Part shown: positions 56,120 to 64,000 of the stretch, in pieces
How the letters are laid out: each line of letters begins with the position of its first letter
Position numbering within the stretch: the first letter of the stretch is position 1
Assembly: GCA_963725655.1 (NCBI GenBank)
Contig: CAVRYY010000001.1
Location: 2,542,001-2,606,000, forward strand
Source: CAVRXT01 sp963725655
GTDB lineage: Bacteria; Acidobacteriota; Terriglobia; Acidiferrales; UBA7541
Reading direction: 5' to 3'
DNA: 64,000 nucleotides
Translations under genes and position numbers: made by a program
The notes under the pieces: generated by a model
The model's database searches: none
Seen by the model: only the letters and a program-made list of their open reading frames with translations
Told to the model about the DNA's origin: nothing

Positions 56120-58366
56120 ATGACCCTTCTCAACGAACTCAATTCGCAACAAGCTGACGCCGTTCGCCACACCGATGGACCGCTGCTGGTCCTGGCAGGT
56201 GCTGGCACCGGCAAAACCCGCGTCATCACCTATCGCATCGCCTACCTCGTGCAGCAAGGCGTCCCGGCCAGCGCGATTCTGGGCGTCACTTTCACCAATA
56301 AAGCCGCCGAGCAAATGCAGGAACGCATCACCACGCTGTTACGCTCCACCGGCAACGACCCTTCGGGCATTTGGCTCTCCACCTTTCATTCCCTGTGCGC
56401 CCGGCTGATCCGCCGCGAAGCCTCCGCTCTCAATCTGCCGCGCGATTTCGCCATTTACGACGATTCCGACCAGACCGAAGTGGTCAAACTCACCCTCGCC
56501 GAGCTCGAACTCGACGACAAGACTTTCCCCCCGCGCGCCGTACTCTCGCGCATCAGCTACGCCAAAAATCACGGCATCGATCCCAAGGAACTGAAATTCG
56601 AAGCGCGCGGCAAAGCCGACCGCGACATGGCCAAAATCTACGATCACTATGTCGCCCGCCTGCGCCAAGCCAACGCCCTCGACTTCGACGATTTGCTCCT
56701 CCGCGGCGTCGGCCTTCTCCGCGATCATCCCGATGTTCGCGCCCGCTGGAATGAACGCTTCCAATACATCCTGGTCGACGAATTTCAAGACACCAATCGC
56801 TGGCAGGAACAATTGGTCAAGCTCCTCGCCGGCACTCGCCGCAACGTCTGCGTCGTCGGCGACGAAGACCAATCCATCTACAGCTGGCGCGGCGCCAAGA
56901 GCGGCAGCTTCCAGCGCTTCCTGAAAGATTTTCCCGACGCCCGCACCTTTCGCCTCGAAAAAAATTATCGCTCCACGCAAAACATCCTCGATGCTTCGGG
57001 AGGCCTGGTCTCCAAGAACTCCAACCGCCTCGGTAAGAATCTTCGCGCCGCGGGCGAAGCCGGTTCTCTGATTAAGTTTTTCGAAGCCAACGATGCAGGC
57101 CTCGAAGCCGAGTACGTCTGCCGTGAGCTCGGCAATCTCCTCCGCGAAGAACCCAAAGCGCACATCGCGGTCCTTTACCGCACCACCGCGCAGTCGCGCT
57201 CGTTTGAGGAAATTCTGCGCCGCATGTCCATCCGCTATCGCGTGGTGGGCGGCTTCAGCTTTTACAAGCGCGCGGAAATCAAAGCCGCCCTGTCGTATCT
57301 GCGCCTCGCCTTCCACCCCGAAGACGACGTCGCCCTGCTGCGCGTCCTCAACACTCCGCCCCGCGGCATTGGCAAGACCACCATCGACGCCCTGCGCGCT
57401 TCCGCCCAATCCCGCGGCACCACCCTTTGGGACGCGCTCATCGGCGACGACGCTGCCGCACTCAAGTCTCGCGGCGCCCTGCGCGCCTTTCGCGAGCTGA
57501 TCGAGTCCGTTCAGCCCACCGCCGCCAGCGTGCCGCCCGCGGAACTAATGCGCGACATTCTGAATCGCACCAATTACATCGATTGGATCGAGCAGCAGGA
57601 CCGCACCGACCACACCACCCACGCCGACAACGTCCGCGAACTCGTGAACGCCATCGCCGAAGCCACCGAGCGCGGCGAATCGTTAGACTCCATCCTCGAT
57701 CGCGCCGCCCTGGTTGCCATGAGTGACGACTACGACGAAGAAGTCACCGTCTCGCTGATGACCCTCCACAGCGCCAAGGGCCTCGAATTCGATGCCGTCT
57801 TCCTGGCGGGCCTCGAAGAGGGCGTCCTCCCGCATTCCCGCTCGCAGGACCAGCCCGAAGACATCGAAGAGGAGCGCCGCCTCTGCTACGTGGGCATGAC
57901 CCGCGCCCGAAAATCGCTGACCATCTCCCGCGCCCAGTATCGCCGAACCTACGGCGAAGAGCGCTTGCGCGCCTCCATGCCGTCTAGATTCCTGCGCGAG
58001 ATTCCCCTCGAACTGATGGAAACCGTCACCGGCTCGCTGGGCGAACCCGGCGAGACCCGCCGCTACGAGCCAGTCGAGGGCTATTCGTCGTACCGCTCCA
58101 TGCCCCAGCGCCGCAACGCACCCAGTAGTTCCAGCTCGAGCTACGGTTCCAGTTCCGGAGCAGGCTACGCCCCCGCCCGCGGCTCATCCAGTTCTCGCCG
58201 CCCCAGCAATCCGATGATCGGACGCCGCGTCCGCCATCCCACCCTGGGCATCGGCACCATCCTGGCCGTCGACGGCGACGAAGAAGATCGCACCATCACC
58301 GTAAGCTTCCAGGATCACGGCACCAAAAAGCTAAAAGAAGCCTACGCCAATCTAGCCTTCGCCTAG
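56120..58366 (+). CDS. pcrA: ATP-dependent DNA helicase PcrA/UvrD
   Basis: A 748-residue superfamily 1A helicase. Start is ATG 56120 (MTLLNELNSQQADAVRHTDG); a longer frame reaches 56006. Motif I is LAGAGTGKTR (about residues 25-34), motif II VDEFQDTN, motif III GDEDQSIYSWRGA, then FRLEKNYRST, VSLMTLHSAKGLEFD and RRLCYVGMTRARKSL. A Ser-rich linker leads to a C-terminal Tudor-like module (MIGRRVRHPTLGIGTILAV), as in PcrA/UvrD proteins that bind RNA polymerase. A role in repair and replication restart is expected. Confidence 0.95.
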   Translation: MTLLNELNSQQADAVRHTDGPLLVLAGAGTGKTRVITYRIAYLVQQGVPASAILGVTFTNKAAEQMQERITTLLRSTGNDPSGIWLSTFHSLCARLIRREASALNLPRDFAIYDDSDQTEVVKLTLAELELDDKTFPPRAVLSRISYAKNHGIDPKELKFEARGKADRDMAKIYDHYVARLRQANALDFDDLLLRGVGLLRDHPDVRARWNERFQYILVDEFQDTNRWQEQLVKLLAGTRRNVCVVGDEDQSIYSWRGAKSGSFQRFLKDFPDARTFRLEKNYRSTQNILDASGGLVSKNSNRLGKNLRAAGEAGSLIKFFEANDAGLEAEYVCRELGNLLREEPKAHIAVLYRTTAQSRSFEEILRRMSIRYRVVGGFSFYKRAEIKAALSYLRLAFHPEDDVALLRVLNTPPRGIGKTTIDALRASAQSRGTTLWDALIGDDAAALKSRGALRAFRELIESVQPTAASVPPAELMRDILNRTNYIDWIEQQDRTDHTTHADNVRELVNAIAEATERGESLDSILDRAALVAMSDDYDEEVTVSLMTLHSAKGLEFDAVFLAGLEEGVLPHSRSQDQPEDIEEERRLCYVGMTRARKSLTISRAQYRRTYGEERLRASMPSRFLREIPLELMETVTGSLGEPGETRRYEPVEGYSSYRSMPQRRNAPSSSSSSYGSSSGAGYAPARGSSSSRRPSNPMIGRRVRHPTLGIGTILAVDGDEEDRTITVSFQDHGTKKLKEAYANLAFA

Positions 58367-58382
58367 TGTGTTAAGGCGTGCG

Positions 58383-58923
58383 ATTCACGGTGCCAAGGTT
58401 CCGAAGCTTTCGCCTTGCCGGTTCTACGGTGCCACGGTTCTGAGCTTTTCGCCGCCCGGTTCTACGGTGCCACGGTTCTAAGCTTTTCGCCGTGCCGGTT
58501 CTACGGTGCCACGGTTCTAAGCTTTTCGCCGTGCCGGTTCTACGGTGCCACGGTTCTAAGCTTTTCGCCGTGCCGGTTCTACGGTGCCACGGTTCTAAGC
58601 TTTTCGCCGTGCCGGTTCTACGGTGCCACGGTTCTAAGCTTTTCGCCGTGCCGGTTCTACGGTGCCACGGTTCTAAGCTTTTCGCCGTGCCGGTTCTACG
58701 GTGCCACGGTTCTAAGCTTTTCGCCGTGCCGGTTCTACGGTGCCACGGTTCTAAGCTTTTCGCCGTGCCGGTTCTACGGTGCCACGGTTCTAAGCTTTTC
58801 GCCGTGCCGGTTCTACGGTGCCACGGTTCTAAGCTTTTCGCCGTGCCGGTTCTACGGTGCCACGGTTCTAAGCTTTTCGCCGTGCCGGTTCTACGGTGCC
58901 ACGGTTCTAAGCTTTTCGCCTTT
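58383..58923. repeat. 39-bp tandem repeat array, 13 near-identical copies plus one degenerate
   Basis: Starting 16 bases after the pcrA stop, a degenerate copy (58383-58417) precedes 13 head-to-tail units from 58418 to 58923. The first of these is 38 bases, and the rest are 39 with almost no variation; the last has two changes at its end. Each unit contains GGTGCCACGG and an AAGCTT palindrome. There are no spacers. The period is a multiple of three, so several frames stay open and would read as a 13-residue repeat; no start signal supports translation. Confidence 0.93.
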
Positions 58924-58931
58924 CCGGGTGC

Positions 58932-58963
58932 CCCACTCTTCGCAAGGTTCCGCGAAGGGTGGG
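58932..58963. repeat. Intergenic hairpin repeat, copy 2
   Basis: CCCACTCTTCGC (58932-58943) pairs with GCGAAGGGTGGG (58952-58963), nearly identical to the copy at 55921-55954, and starts eight bases after the tandem array ends. Confidence 0.7.
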
Positions 58964-59118
58964 CGTATGGGCCTAAAACGCATCGCAGCTCGTAGATGTT
59001 TTGAACCTTTTTTGCCCAGTCCATCGCTATCCCACGCAGCCACCCAACCCACAGGAATCAAAGGTTGCACCTCGGACCCGCGCAAGGTACAGTGGCCTAC
59101 TTTCGACCAGGGGTGACC

Positions 59119-60672
59119 GTGAACTCGCAGCTCTTTCGCACCAAGAGCATCGACCGCCTCCTCAGCGACGCTGACGAGCCGGAGCGCCGCCTCAAAAAGA
59201 CCCTCGGCTGGGTCAGCCTCACCGCCTTGGGCGTTGGCGCCATCATCGGCACCGGCATTTTCGTTCTCACCGGCACCGCCGCGGCTGGCGAAGACGTTCG
59301 CAGTCCTTCCCTTCTCAAAGCTCCACTGCTCGACGTCCTGCTCCACGGCAGCCACGCCTTGGGCGTCCACGGACGGCCCGGCGCCGGTCCCGGCATCGCC
59401 CTCTCTTTTCTCCTGGTCGCCATCGTCTGCGGATTTGCCGGCCTGTGTTACGCCGAACTTGCCTCCATGATCCCCATCGCCGGCAGCGCCTACACTTACA
59501 CCTACGCCACCATGGGCGAGTTAGTGGCCTGGATCATCGGTTGGGACCTGATTCTCGAATACGCCGTCTCCAACATGGCCGTCGCGGTGGGCTTCTCCGG
59601 CTACGTCAATAGCCTCCTCGATTCCGTCGGCATTCATTTGCCCGCGCACCTGGCCGTGCCTGCATACGCTCCCGGCATCGGCTGGCACGCCAACTTCAAT
59701 ATTGTCGGATTTCTGATCGTGATGTTGCTTACCGTGGTGCTGGTCCGCGGCATCCGCGAATCCGCCGGCGCCAACAACATCATGGTCGGCATAAAGCTAC
59801 TGGCGATCATCATGTTCATCGTTTTCGCCAGCCATTACATCAAGCCCATCAATTACCATCCCTACTTCCCCAACGGCTTTCAAGGCGTACTCACCGGCGG
59901 CGCCATCGTATTTTTCTCCTACATCGGCTTCGATTCCGTCTCTACCGCCGCCGAGGAATGCAAGAACCCCAAAAAAGACCTGCCCCTGGGCATCTTGTTC
60001 TCCTTGGGAATCTGCGCGTTTTTCTATGTGGCCGTCGCCGTGGTCCTCACCGGCATCCAGCACTGGAGCTTGCTGAATAACGACGCCCCCGTCGCCAACG
60101 CATTGCACTCAATCGGCTTGGTTCGCGTCGAGTTCTGGGTCACCATCGGCGCGCTGATGGGCATGATCTCTTCGCTGCTGGTCTACCAGCTCGGCCAGGC
60201 CCGCGTATGGTTCGCCATGTCCCGCGACGGCCTGTTGCCCAAAGCCTTCTCCAAAGTTCATCCCACCCACCGCACCCCGCACGTCGCCACCTGGGTGGCC
60301 GGAATTTTTGTAGGCATTCCCGCCGGCATTTTTGACATCGGCACGCTAGCCGACCTTTCCAATATCGGCACGCTTTTCGCCTTCGTGCTGGTGGCCGTCG
60401 CCGTTCTCATCCTCCGCAAGACTCAGCCCAATCGGGCCCGCGGCTTCACCGTTCCTTTTTCTCCCTGGGTGCCGATGCTTTCCTTGCTGTTCTGCTTCAT
60501 ACTAATGGCCAGCCTTACGGTGGAGAACTGGATACGCTTCTTCGTCTGGCTGGCGATCGGACTGGTGCTGTATTTCTGCTACGGGCAGAAGCGCAGCCAA
60601 CTGGCTCTCGCGCCAGCGCAGTCCGCGCATCCATCCACGGGAGGTCCGTCGTCGCCGGGAGGGACCGCGTGA
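59119..60672 (+). CDS. APC-family amino acid permease
   Basis: A 517-residue membrane transporter, probably 12 helices. It starts at GTG 59119 with AGGGG upstream; a GTG at 59113 is the alternative. TM1 has LGVGAIIGTGIFVLTGTAAA with the GxG substrate-binding break, and AGLCYAELASMIPIAGSAYT then GELVAWIIGWDLILEY are hallmarks of the cationic/neutral amino acid subgroup. About 33 residues between TM1 and TM2 (57-90, with LLHGSHALGVHGRPGA) look like an insert. The C-terminus is low-complexity. Its stop overlaps the next start by one base. Confidence 0.88.
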   Translation: MNSQLFRTKSIDRLLSDADEPERRLKKTLGWVSLTALGVGAIIGTGIFVLTGTAAAGEDVRSPSLLKAPLLDVLLHGSHALGVHGRPGAGPGIALSFLLVAIVCGFAGLCYAELASMIPIAGSAYTYTYATMGELVAWIIGWDLILEYAVSNMAVAVGFSGYVNSLLDSVGIHLPAHLAVPAYAPGIGWHANFNIVGFLIVMLLTVVLVRGIRESAGANNIMVGIKLLAIIMFIVFASHYIKPINYHPYFPNGFQGVLTGGAIVFFSYIGFDSVSTAAEECKNPKKDLPLGILFSLGICAFFYVAVAVVLTGIQHWSLLNNDAPVANALHSIGLVRVEFWVTIGALMGMISSLLVYQLGQARVWFAMSRDGLLPKAFSKVHPTHRTPHVATWVAGIFVGIPAGIFDIGTLADLSNIGTLFAFVLVAVAVLILRKTQPNRARGFTVPFSPWVPMLSLLFCFILMASLTVENWIRFFVWLAIGLVLYFCYGQKRSQLALAPAQSAHPSTGGPSSPGGTA

Positions 60673-61526
60673 TGCACCGCCGCACGTTCCGCTTTTCGTC
60701 AACGCTTGCGATCCTGGCGCTGCTGGCTGCGGTCTTTGGTCTCGCCTCCGTCGCCCTCAGTTGGGGTGACAGTGGCCACCGCCTGATCGTCAGCAAGGCC
60801 GTGGACACCCTGCCCGACGAGATGCGTCCCTATTTCGAAGCCAACAAGCCGTACCTGATGCAGCGGGTCACCGAACCGTCGCAGACCGCCCTCAAGAATC
60901 TCAGCGAACGCCAGAACCAATTCATTCATCTCGACCACTACGGCAATTTCCCCTTCGCCACCCTGCCCCGCGACTACAAGGCCGCCGTATCCACTTTCGG
61001 AAAGCACTCGCTCACCGTCCAAGGCCTGCTTCCCTGGCAAATCGGCGTCTACAGCCAGAAGTTGACCGACGCTTTTCACTCCCATGCCTGGGACGAAGTC
61101 CGCGCCAACGCCGCGCTCCTCGCCTTCTACGTCGGCGAAGCTCACGATCCCTTCAAGACCACCGTCAACGAAGACGGCAAACTTTCCCTGCAACTCGGCG
61201 TCAACATTCGCTTCGACAAAAGCCTGGTCGACCGCTACTCGCAATTCTTTTACATCCATCCCGGTCTCGCTGCCTACATTCAAGACCCCACCGATCACGC
61301 TTTCGAAACCTGCATGAGCGCTCACGCCATGATTGAAAGCATTCTGCTCGCCGATCGCCGCTCGCGCTCCGGCCTCGCCGACTACACCGACGAATACTAC
61401 GACCGCTTCTACGGCCAGGCCGGCAACATCCTGGCCCAGCAAATTTCCGACGCCGCATCCGACGTCGGATCGTACTGGCTCACTTCCTGGACCAACGCCG
61501 GAAAGCCCGCGCTTCCCGCGCGCTGA
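60672..61526 (+). CDS. Exported zinc-dependent hydrolase (phospholipase C / S1-P1 nuclease superfamily)
   Basis: A 284-residue protein with a signal peptide ending before WGDSGHRL, so the mature N-terminal Trp and following His can bind zinc, as in this superfamily. Further candidate ligands are in FIHLDHYG, FYVGEAHDPFKT and SAHAMIES. The last is HxxxE, as in zinc phospholipase C; S1/P1 nucleases have HxxxD there. So a phosphodiesterase acting outside the cytoplasm is likely, and the choice between lipid and nucleic acid is open. ATG 60672 overlaps the permease stop by one base. Confidence 0.7.
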   Translation: MHRRTFRFSSTLAILALLAAVFGLASVALSWGDSGHRLIVSKAVDTLPDEMRPYFEANKPYLMQRVTEPSQTALKNLSERQNQFIHLDHYGNFPFATLPRDYKAAVSTFGKHSLTVQGLLPWQIGVYSQKLTDAFHSHAWDEVRANAALLAFYVGEAHDPFKTTVNEDGKLSLQLGVNIRFDKSLVDRYSQFFYIHPGLAAYIQDPTDHAFETCMSAHAMIESILLADRRSRSGLADYTDEYYDRFYGQAGNILAQQISDAASDVGSYWLTSWTNAGKPALPAR

Positions 61527-61586
61527 GTGCGAACGAAACCAAGAACTAAGCGACGCGCCGTCCGCCACTAGCGCCGCGCGACTTCG

Positions 61587-62630
61587 ATGACCGATCCCAC
61601 TCAACTCCGAAAATCCCTCGCCGCGCTGCCCAAGGCGGAAATTCACGTTCATCTCGAGGGCTCCATGTCCCCCGCCACCGTCAGCCAGCTCGCCGCGCGC
61701 TACGGGGTTCGCGCTTCCGAGGAAGAGGTTGCCGCGCGCTATCGTTACGAAGATTTTCTCGGCTTCATCGAGGCCTTCAAGTGGGCCACATCCTTCCTCC
61801 GCACCCCTGACGACTACGCCCTCATCGCCCGCGGCCTGGCCGAGCAGTTGCTCGCACAAAACGTGATCTACGCCGAAGCCACCATTTCCGCCGGCGTGAT
61901 GTTGTGGCGCAAGCAGGACATCGAGAAAAACATCGCCGCCATCAACCAGGCGGCCCGTGAATACCAGAGCCGCGGCCTGCAACTCCGCTGGATTCCCGAC
62001 GTGGTCCGCCAATTCGGCGGCAAGGATGCCATCGAAGTCGCACGCCGCTGCGCCGGCTTGCAATCCGAAGGTGTGGTGGCTTTCGGCATGGGTGGCGACG
62101 AACTCGCTCTCCCAGCCGCGGATTATCGCCCCGCCTTCGACATCGCCCGCGACGCAGGCCTGCACATCGTCGTTCACGCCGGAGAAATCGGCGAACCGTC
62201 CTCCGTCATCGAAGCCATCGAGGTCCTCGGCGCCGAGCGCATCGGACACGGCATCGCCGTCGCCAAAGACCCTGCGCTGATGGCTCGATTAGCAGCCTCT
62301 GCTCTTCCACTGGAAGTCTGTCCCACCAGCAACATCCGCACCGGCGCGCTCGCCGGCCAAATTGGCAAACCCGCCGCCACAATATCCGACCATCCCATCG
62401 CCAAGCTCGTTGCCGCCGGCGTGAACGTCACCATTTCCACCGATGATCCAGCCATGTTCGAGGCTGACCTGGTTTCCGAATACATGCACGCCGCGAGGCT
62501 CGGCCTCGCGCCAAAACAGCTCGTGCAAATCGCCGAAGCCAGTTTTCGTGCCGCATTCCTGCCCTGGCAAGACAAAAATTCTCTACTCAAAACTTTTCAC
62601 GCCGCTCTCCCAGCCTCTGGGCTGATATAA
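61587..62630 (+). CDS. add: Adenosine deaminase family protein
   Basis: A 347-residue TIM-barrel metal hydrolase. KAEIHVHLEGSM supplies the HxH zinc ligands, VVHAGE the third His and general base region, and ISTDDPAMF the fourth ligand (Asp). Deamination of adenosine or deoxyadenosine to inosine is the default call. The segment YAEATISAGVMLW also occurs in 6-aminodeoxyfutalosine deaminases of the menaquinone pathway, which cannot be excluded. No mqn genes are in the window. It is nine bases ahead of purS. Confidence 0.85.
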   Translation: MTDPTQLRKSLAALPKAEIHVHLEGSMSPATVSQLAARYGVRASEEEVAARYRYEDFLGFIEAFKWATSFLRTPDDYALIARGLAEQLLAQNVIYAEATISAGVMLWRKQDIEKNIAAINQAAREYQSRGLQLRWIPDVVRQFGGKDAIEVARRCAGLQSEGVVAFGMGGDELALPAADYRPAFDIARDAGLHIVVHAGEIGEPSSVIEAIEVLGAERIGHGIAVAKDPALMARLAASALPLEVCPTSNIRTGALAGQIGKPAATISDHPIAKLVAAGVNVTISTDDPAMFEADLVSEYMHAARLGLAPKQLVQIAEASFRAAFLPWQDKNSLLKTFHAALPASGLI

Positions 62631-62638
62631 TCTCCGCG

Positions 62639-62881
62639 ATGAAAGCTCATGTGTGGGTAATGCCCAAGAAAACCGTTCTCGACCCTCAGGGCCAAGCCAT
62701 CCAGCACGCCCTGGCCTCCTTCGGTTATACCCAGGTGCAGGATGTCCGCCAGGGCAAATTCTTCGTCCTCGCCCTCGACGGCCTCGCCGCCGACGGCGCC
62801 AGGATCCAGGTCGAAAAAATCGCCCGCGAAGTGCTCACCAACCCGGTCATCGAGGAATTTCGCTTCGAAATCGTCGAATAG
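62639..62881 (+). CDS. purS: Phosphoribosylformylglycinamidine synthase subunit PurS
   Basis: An 80-residue protein with the PurS pattern KAHVWVMPKKTVLDPQGQAI, then HALASFGYTQVQDVRQGKFF, and the closing VLTNPVIEEFRFEIVE. It bridges PurL and PurQ in the fourth step of purine synthesis. It follows the deaminase by eight bases; purQ and purL are not adjacent, which is unusual for this gene. Confidence 0.93.
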   Translation: MKAHVWVMPKKTVLDPQGQAIQHALASFGYTQVQDVRQGKFFVLALDGLAADGARIQVEKIAREVLTNPVIEEFRFEIVE

Positions 62882-63059
62882 GCACCCGCAGTCTCGCCCC
62901 TGAACTCACCCAATAGCCCCCGTCCGCCGGTTGAAACCTTAGCAACACCCCCCGCATCTGAAAATTGAGCCCATCATTCGCTGTGCTAATCTGCAAGTAG
63001 CTCTCGCGCATTGGAAAACGGGCAATCCGAGCGATTCGAGCGTCGAGGAGACACTCACC

Positions 63060-64000
63060 GTGTGTGGAATTGTCGGCTATATCGGTCCTAAAGCGGTCGT
63101 CCCGCTGATCATCGACGGCCTGAAGCACCTCGAATATCGCGGCTACGATTCCGCAGGCATCGCCGTCGTCGATACCGCCGGCAAACTCCAGATTCGCCGC
63201 GCCTCCGGCAAGCTCCGCAACCTGGAAGAAGTGCTGCGCAAGACCCCGCTCGAAGGCGGCGTCTACGGCATCGGACACACCCGCTGGGCCACTCACGGCC
63301 GTCCCACCGAAGAAAACGCCCACCCCCACCGCGACTGCAGCGGCGAAATCGTGGTGGTGCACAACGGCATCGTCGAAAATTATCTGGAATTGAAGCACCA
63401 GTTGCTCGCCGAAGGTCATCAATTCAAGACCGAAACCGATACCGAAGTGATCGCCCACCTGGTTGAAAAATATTCCGATGGCGGTCCGCTCGAGAACGCC
63501 GTCTTCAAGACCCTCGGCCAACTCTCAGGCGTGTACGCGCTGGTGGTGATTTCCACCCGCGACAAAAACAAGATCGTGGCCGCGCGCATGGGCCCGCCGG
63601 TTGTTGTAGGAATCGGCAAAGACGAATATTTCGTAGCCAGCGATGTGCCGGCTCTGCTCGCGCACACTCGCGAAGTCTTCTTCCTCGCCGACGGAGACAT
63701 CGCCGTACTCACACCCCAGGGCGTTCGCGTGATGGGGCTCGACGGCCAGAAAGTCGACCGCCCCACCCAACATATCTCCTGGGACCCGGTTATGGCTGAA
63801 AAGGGCGGCTACAAGCATTTCATGCAGAAGGAAATTTTCGAGCAGCCCCGCGCCGTCCGCGATACCCTGCTCAACCGCATCTCCTTTGACACCGGAAAAG
63901 TATTCTTGGACGAGATGGACATCACCGAAAAGGAATTTCGCGAATTTCGCCAGATCAAGATCATCGCCTGCGGCACGAGTTGGCATGCCGGCCTGGTGGG
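63060..64000 (+). CDS. glmS: Glutamine-fructose-6-phosphate aminotransferase (isomerizing), 5' part
   Basis: The gene starts at GTG 63060 with GAGGAG at 63045-63050 and runs off the right edge, so about 313 residues are seen. The N-terminal MCGIVGYIGP places the catalytic cysteine at position 2, as in class II glutaminase domains; LEYRGYDSAGIAVV and GHTRWATHGRPT follow. The glutaminase domain and the start of the first sugar isomerase domain are present. It makes glucosamine-6-phosphate for peptidoglycan and lipid A. No glmS ribozyme is apparent upstream. Confidence 0.96.
   Translation, partial: MCGIVGYIGPKAVVPLIIDGLKHLEYRGYDSAGIAVVDTAGKLQIRRASGKLRNLEEVLRKTPLEGGVYGIGHTRWATHGRPTEENAHPHRDCSGEIVVVHNGIVENYLELKHQLLAEGHQFKTETDTEVIAHLVEKYSDGGPLENAVFKTLGQLSGVYALVVISTRDKNKIVAARMGPPVVVGIGKDEYFVASDVPALLAHTREVFFLADGDIAVLTPQGVRVMGLDGQKVDRPTQHISWDPVMAEKGGYKHFMQKEIFEQPRAVRDTLLNRISFDTGKVFLDEMDITEKEFREFRQIKIIACGTSWHAGLV

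Noticed and set aside
58418..58923. Possible CRISPR array
   Set aside because: The units abut directly with no unique spacers, and no cas genes are nearby.
58371..59024. Long reverse-strand frame of 13-residue repeats, and similar plus-strand frames, across the tandem array
   Set aside because: The 39-base period keeps several frames open automatically. There is no ribosome binding site and composition is that of the DNA repeat, so I treat it as non-coding.
60699..62249. 516-residue reverse frame opposite the hydrolase and deaminase genes
   Set aside because: Spans two well-supported opposite genes and has no motif or binding site.
62882..63059. Possible glmS ribozyme or riboswitch ahead of glmS
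   Set aside because: The gap is only 178 bases, no recognisable core was found, and this ribozyme is known mainly from Firmicutes.

Overview
The window looks like a stretch of chromosome from a GC-rich, Gram-negative, outer-membrane bacterium, most likely a member of the Acidobacteriota (Terriglobia/Koribacter-like). That placement is inference from gene content. The evidence is a full lipid A/heptose assembly operon, LptE, phosphatidylethanolamine synthesis genes, a CarD regulator, the birA-coaX pairing, an ABC permease fused to an M1-type metalloprotease, and an orphan BlaI-type repressor. No phage, insertion sequence or CRISPR array was found. Genes are dense and many neighbours overlap by four bases (ATGA) or one base (TGATG/TAATG).

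Layout. 1-6.7 kb: the tail of a gene entering from the left, a gamma-glutamyltransferase, a small membrane protein, rpsT, then on the minus strand a Tat-exported FAD oxidoreductase and an lptE-holA pair. 6.9-11.4 kb: an ABC ATPase and its permease-protease fusion partner. 11.5-16.9 kb: a GNAT acetyltransferase, an aspartate-semialdehyde-dehydrogenase-like protein without the expected cysteine, psd-pssA, a DUF465 protein, tsaB-rimI, and a divergent carD with a near-consensus promoter. 17-21.4 kb: hyuA-hyuB hydantoinase/oxoprolinase subunits and a DinB protein. 22-24 kb: a tightly coupled J-domain/coiled-coil gene and beta-propeller gene of unknown role. 24-29 kb: tsaD, galU, an FmdB zinc ribbon, rsmI. 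28-36 kb (minus): an apparent six-gene operon hldE2-mfd-SurA-like-yhaM-blaI-dusB. 36-40 kb: a geranylgeranyl-reductase-like flavoprotein with an FlK-like thioesterase, an XRE regulator, a membrane GGDEF cyclase and a tRNA-Leu(CAA). 40-47 kb (plus): birA-coaX-unknown-rlmD-comEC. 47.8-54.9 kb (minus): eight genes waaA-lpxK-waaF-gmhB-hldE1-hldE2-waaC-ICMT-like, building Kdo-lipid A and the heptose core. 55-64 kb (plus): a secreted unknown, pcrA/uvrD, a 13-copy 39-bp tandem repeat, an APC permease, a zinc hydrolase, an adenosine-deaminase-family enzyme, purS and the start of glmS.

How the genes fit together. The envelope theme is strong: lptE, the heptose/lipid A operon, psd-pssA, galU and glmS all feed cell-envelope synthesis. 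A second theme is translation and RNA modification (rpsT, tsaB, tsaD, rimI, rsmI, dusB, rlmD, yhaM). A third is DNA repair and uptake (holA, mfd, pcrA, comEC).

The items most deserving a second look are the J-domain/propeller gene pair, the 39-bp tandem array with its adjacent hairpin family, the permease-protease fusion that lacks the canonical GxMEN motif, the cysteine-less dehydrogenase homologue, two separate hldE2 paralogues, and the orphan BlaI protein inside an RNA/repair operon. None of these is proven to be a new system; all calls are made from reading the sequence without database searches.
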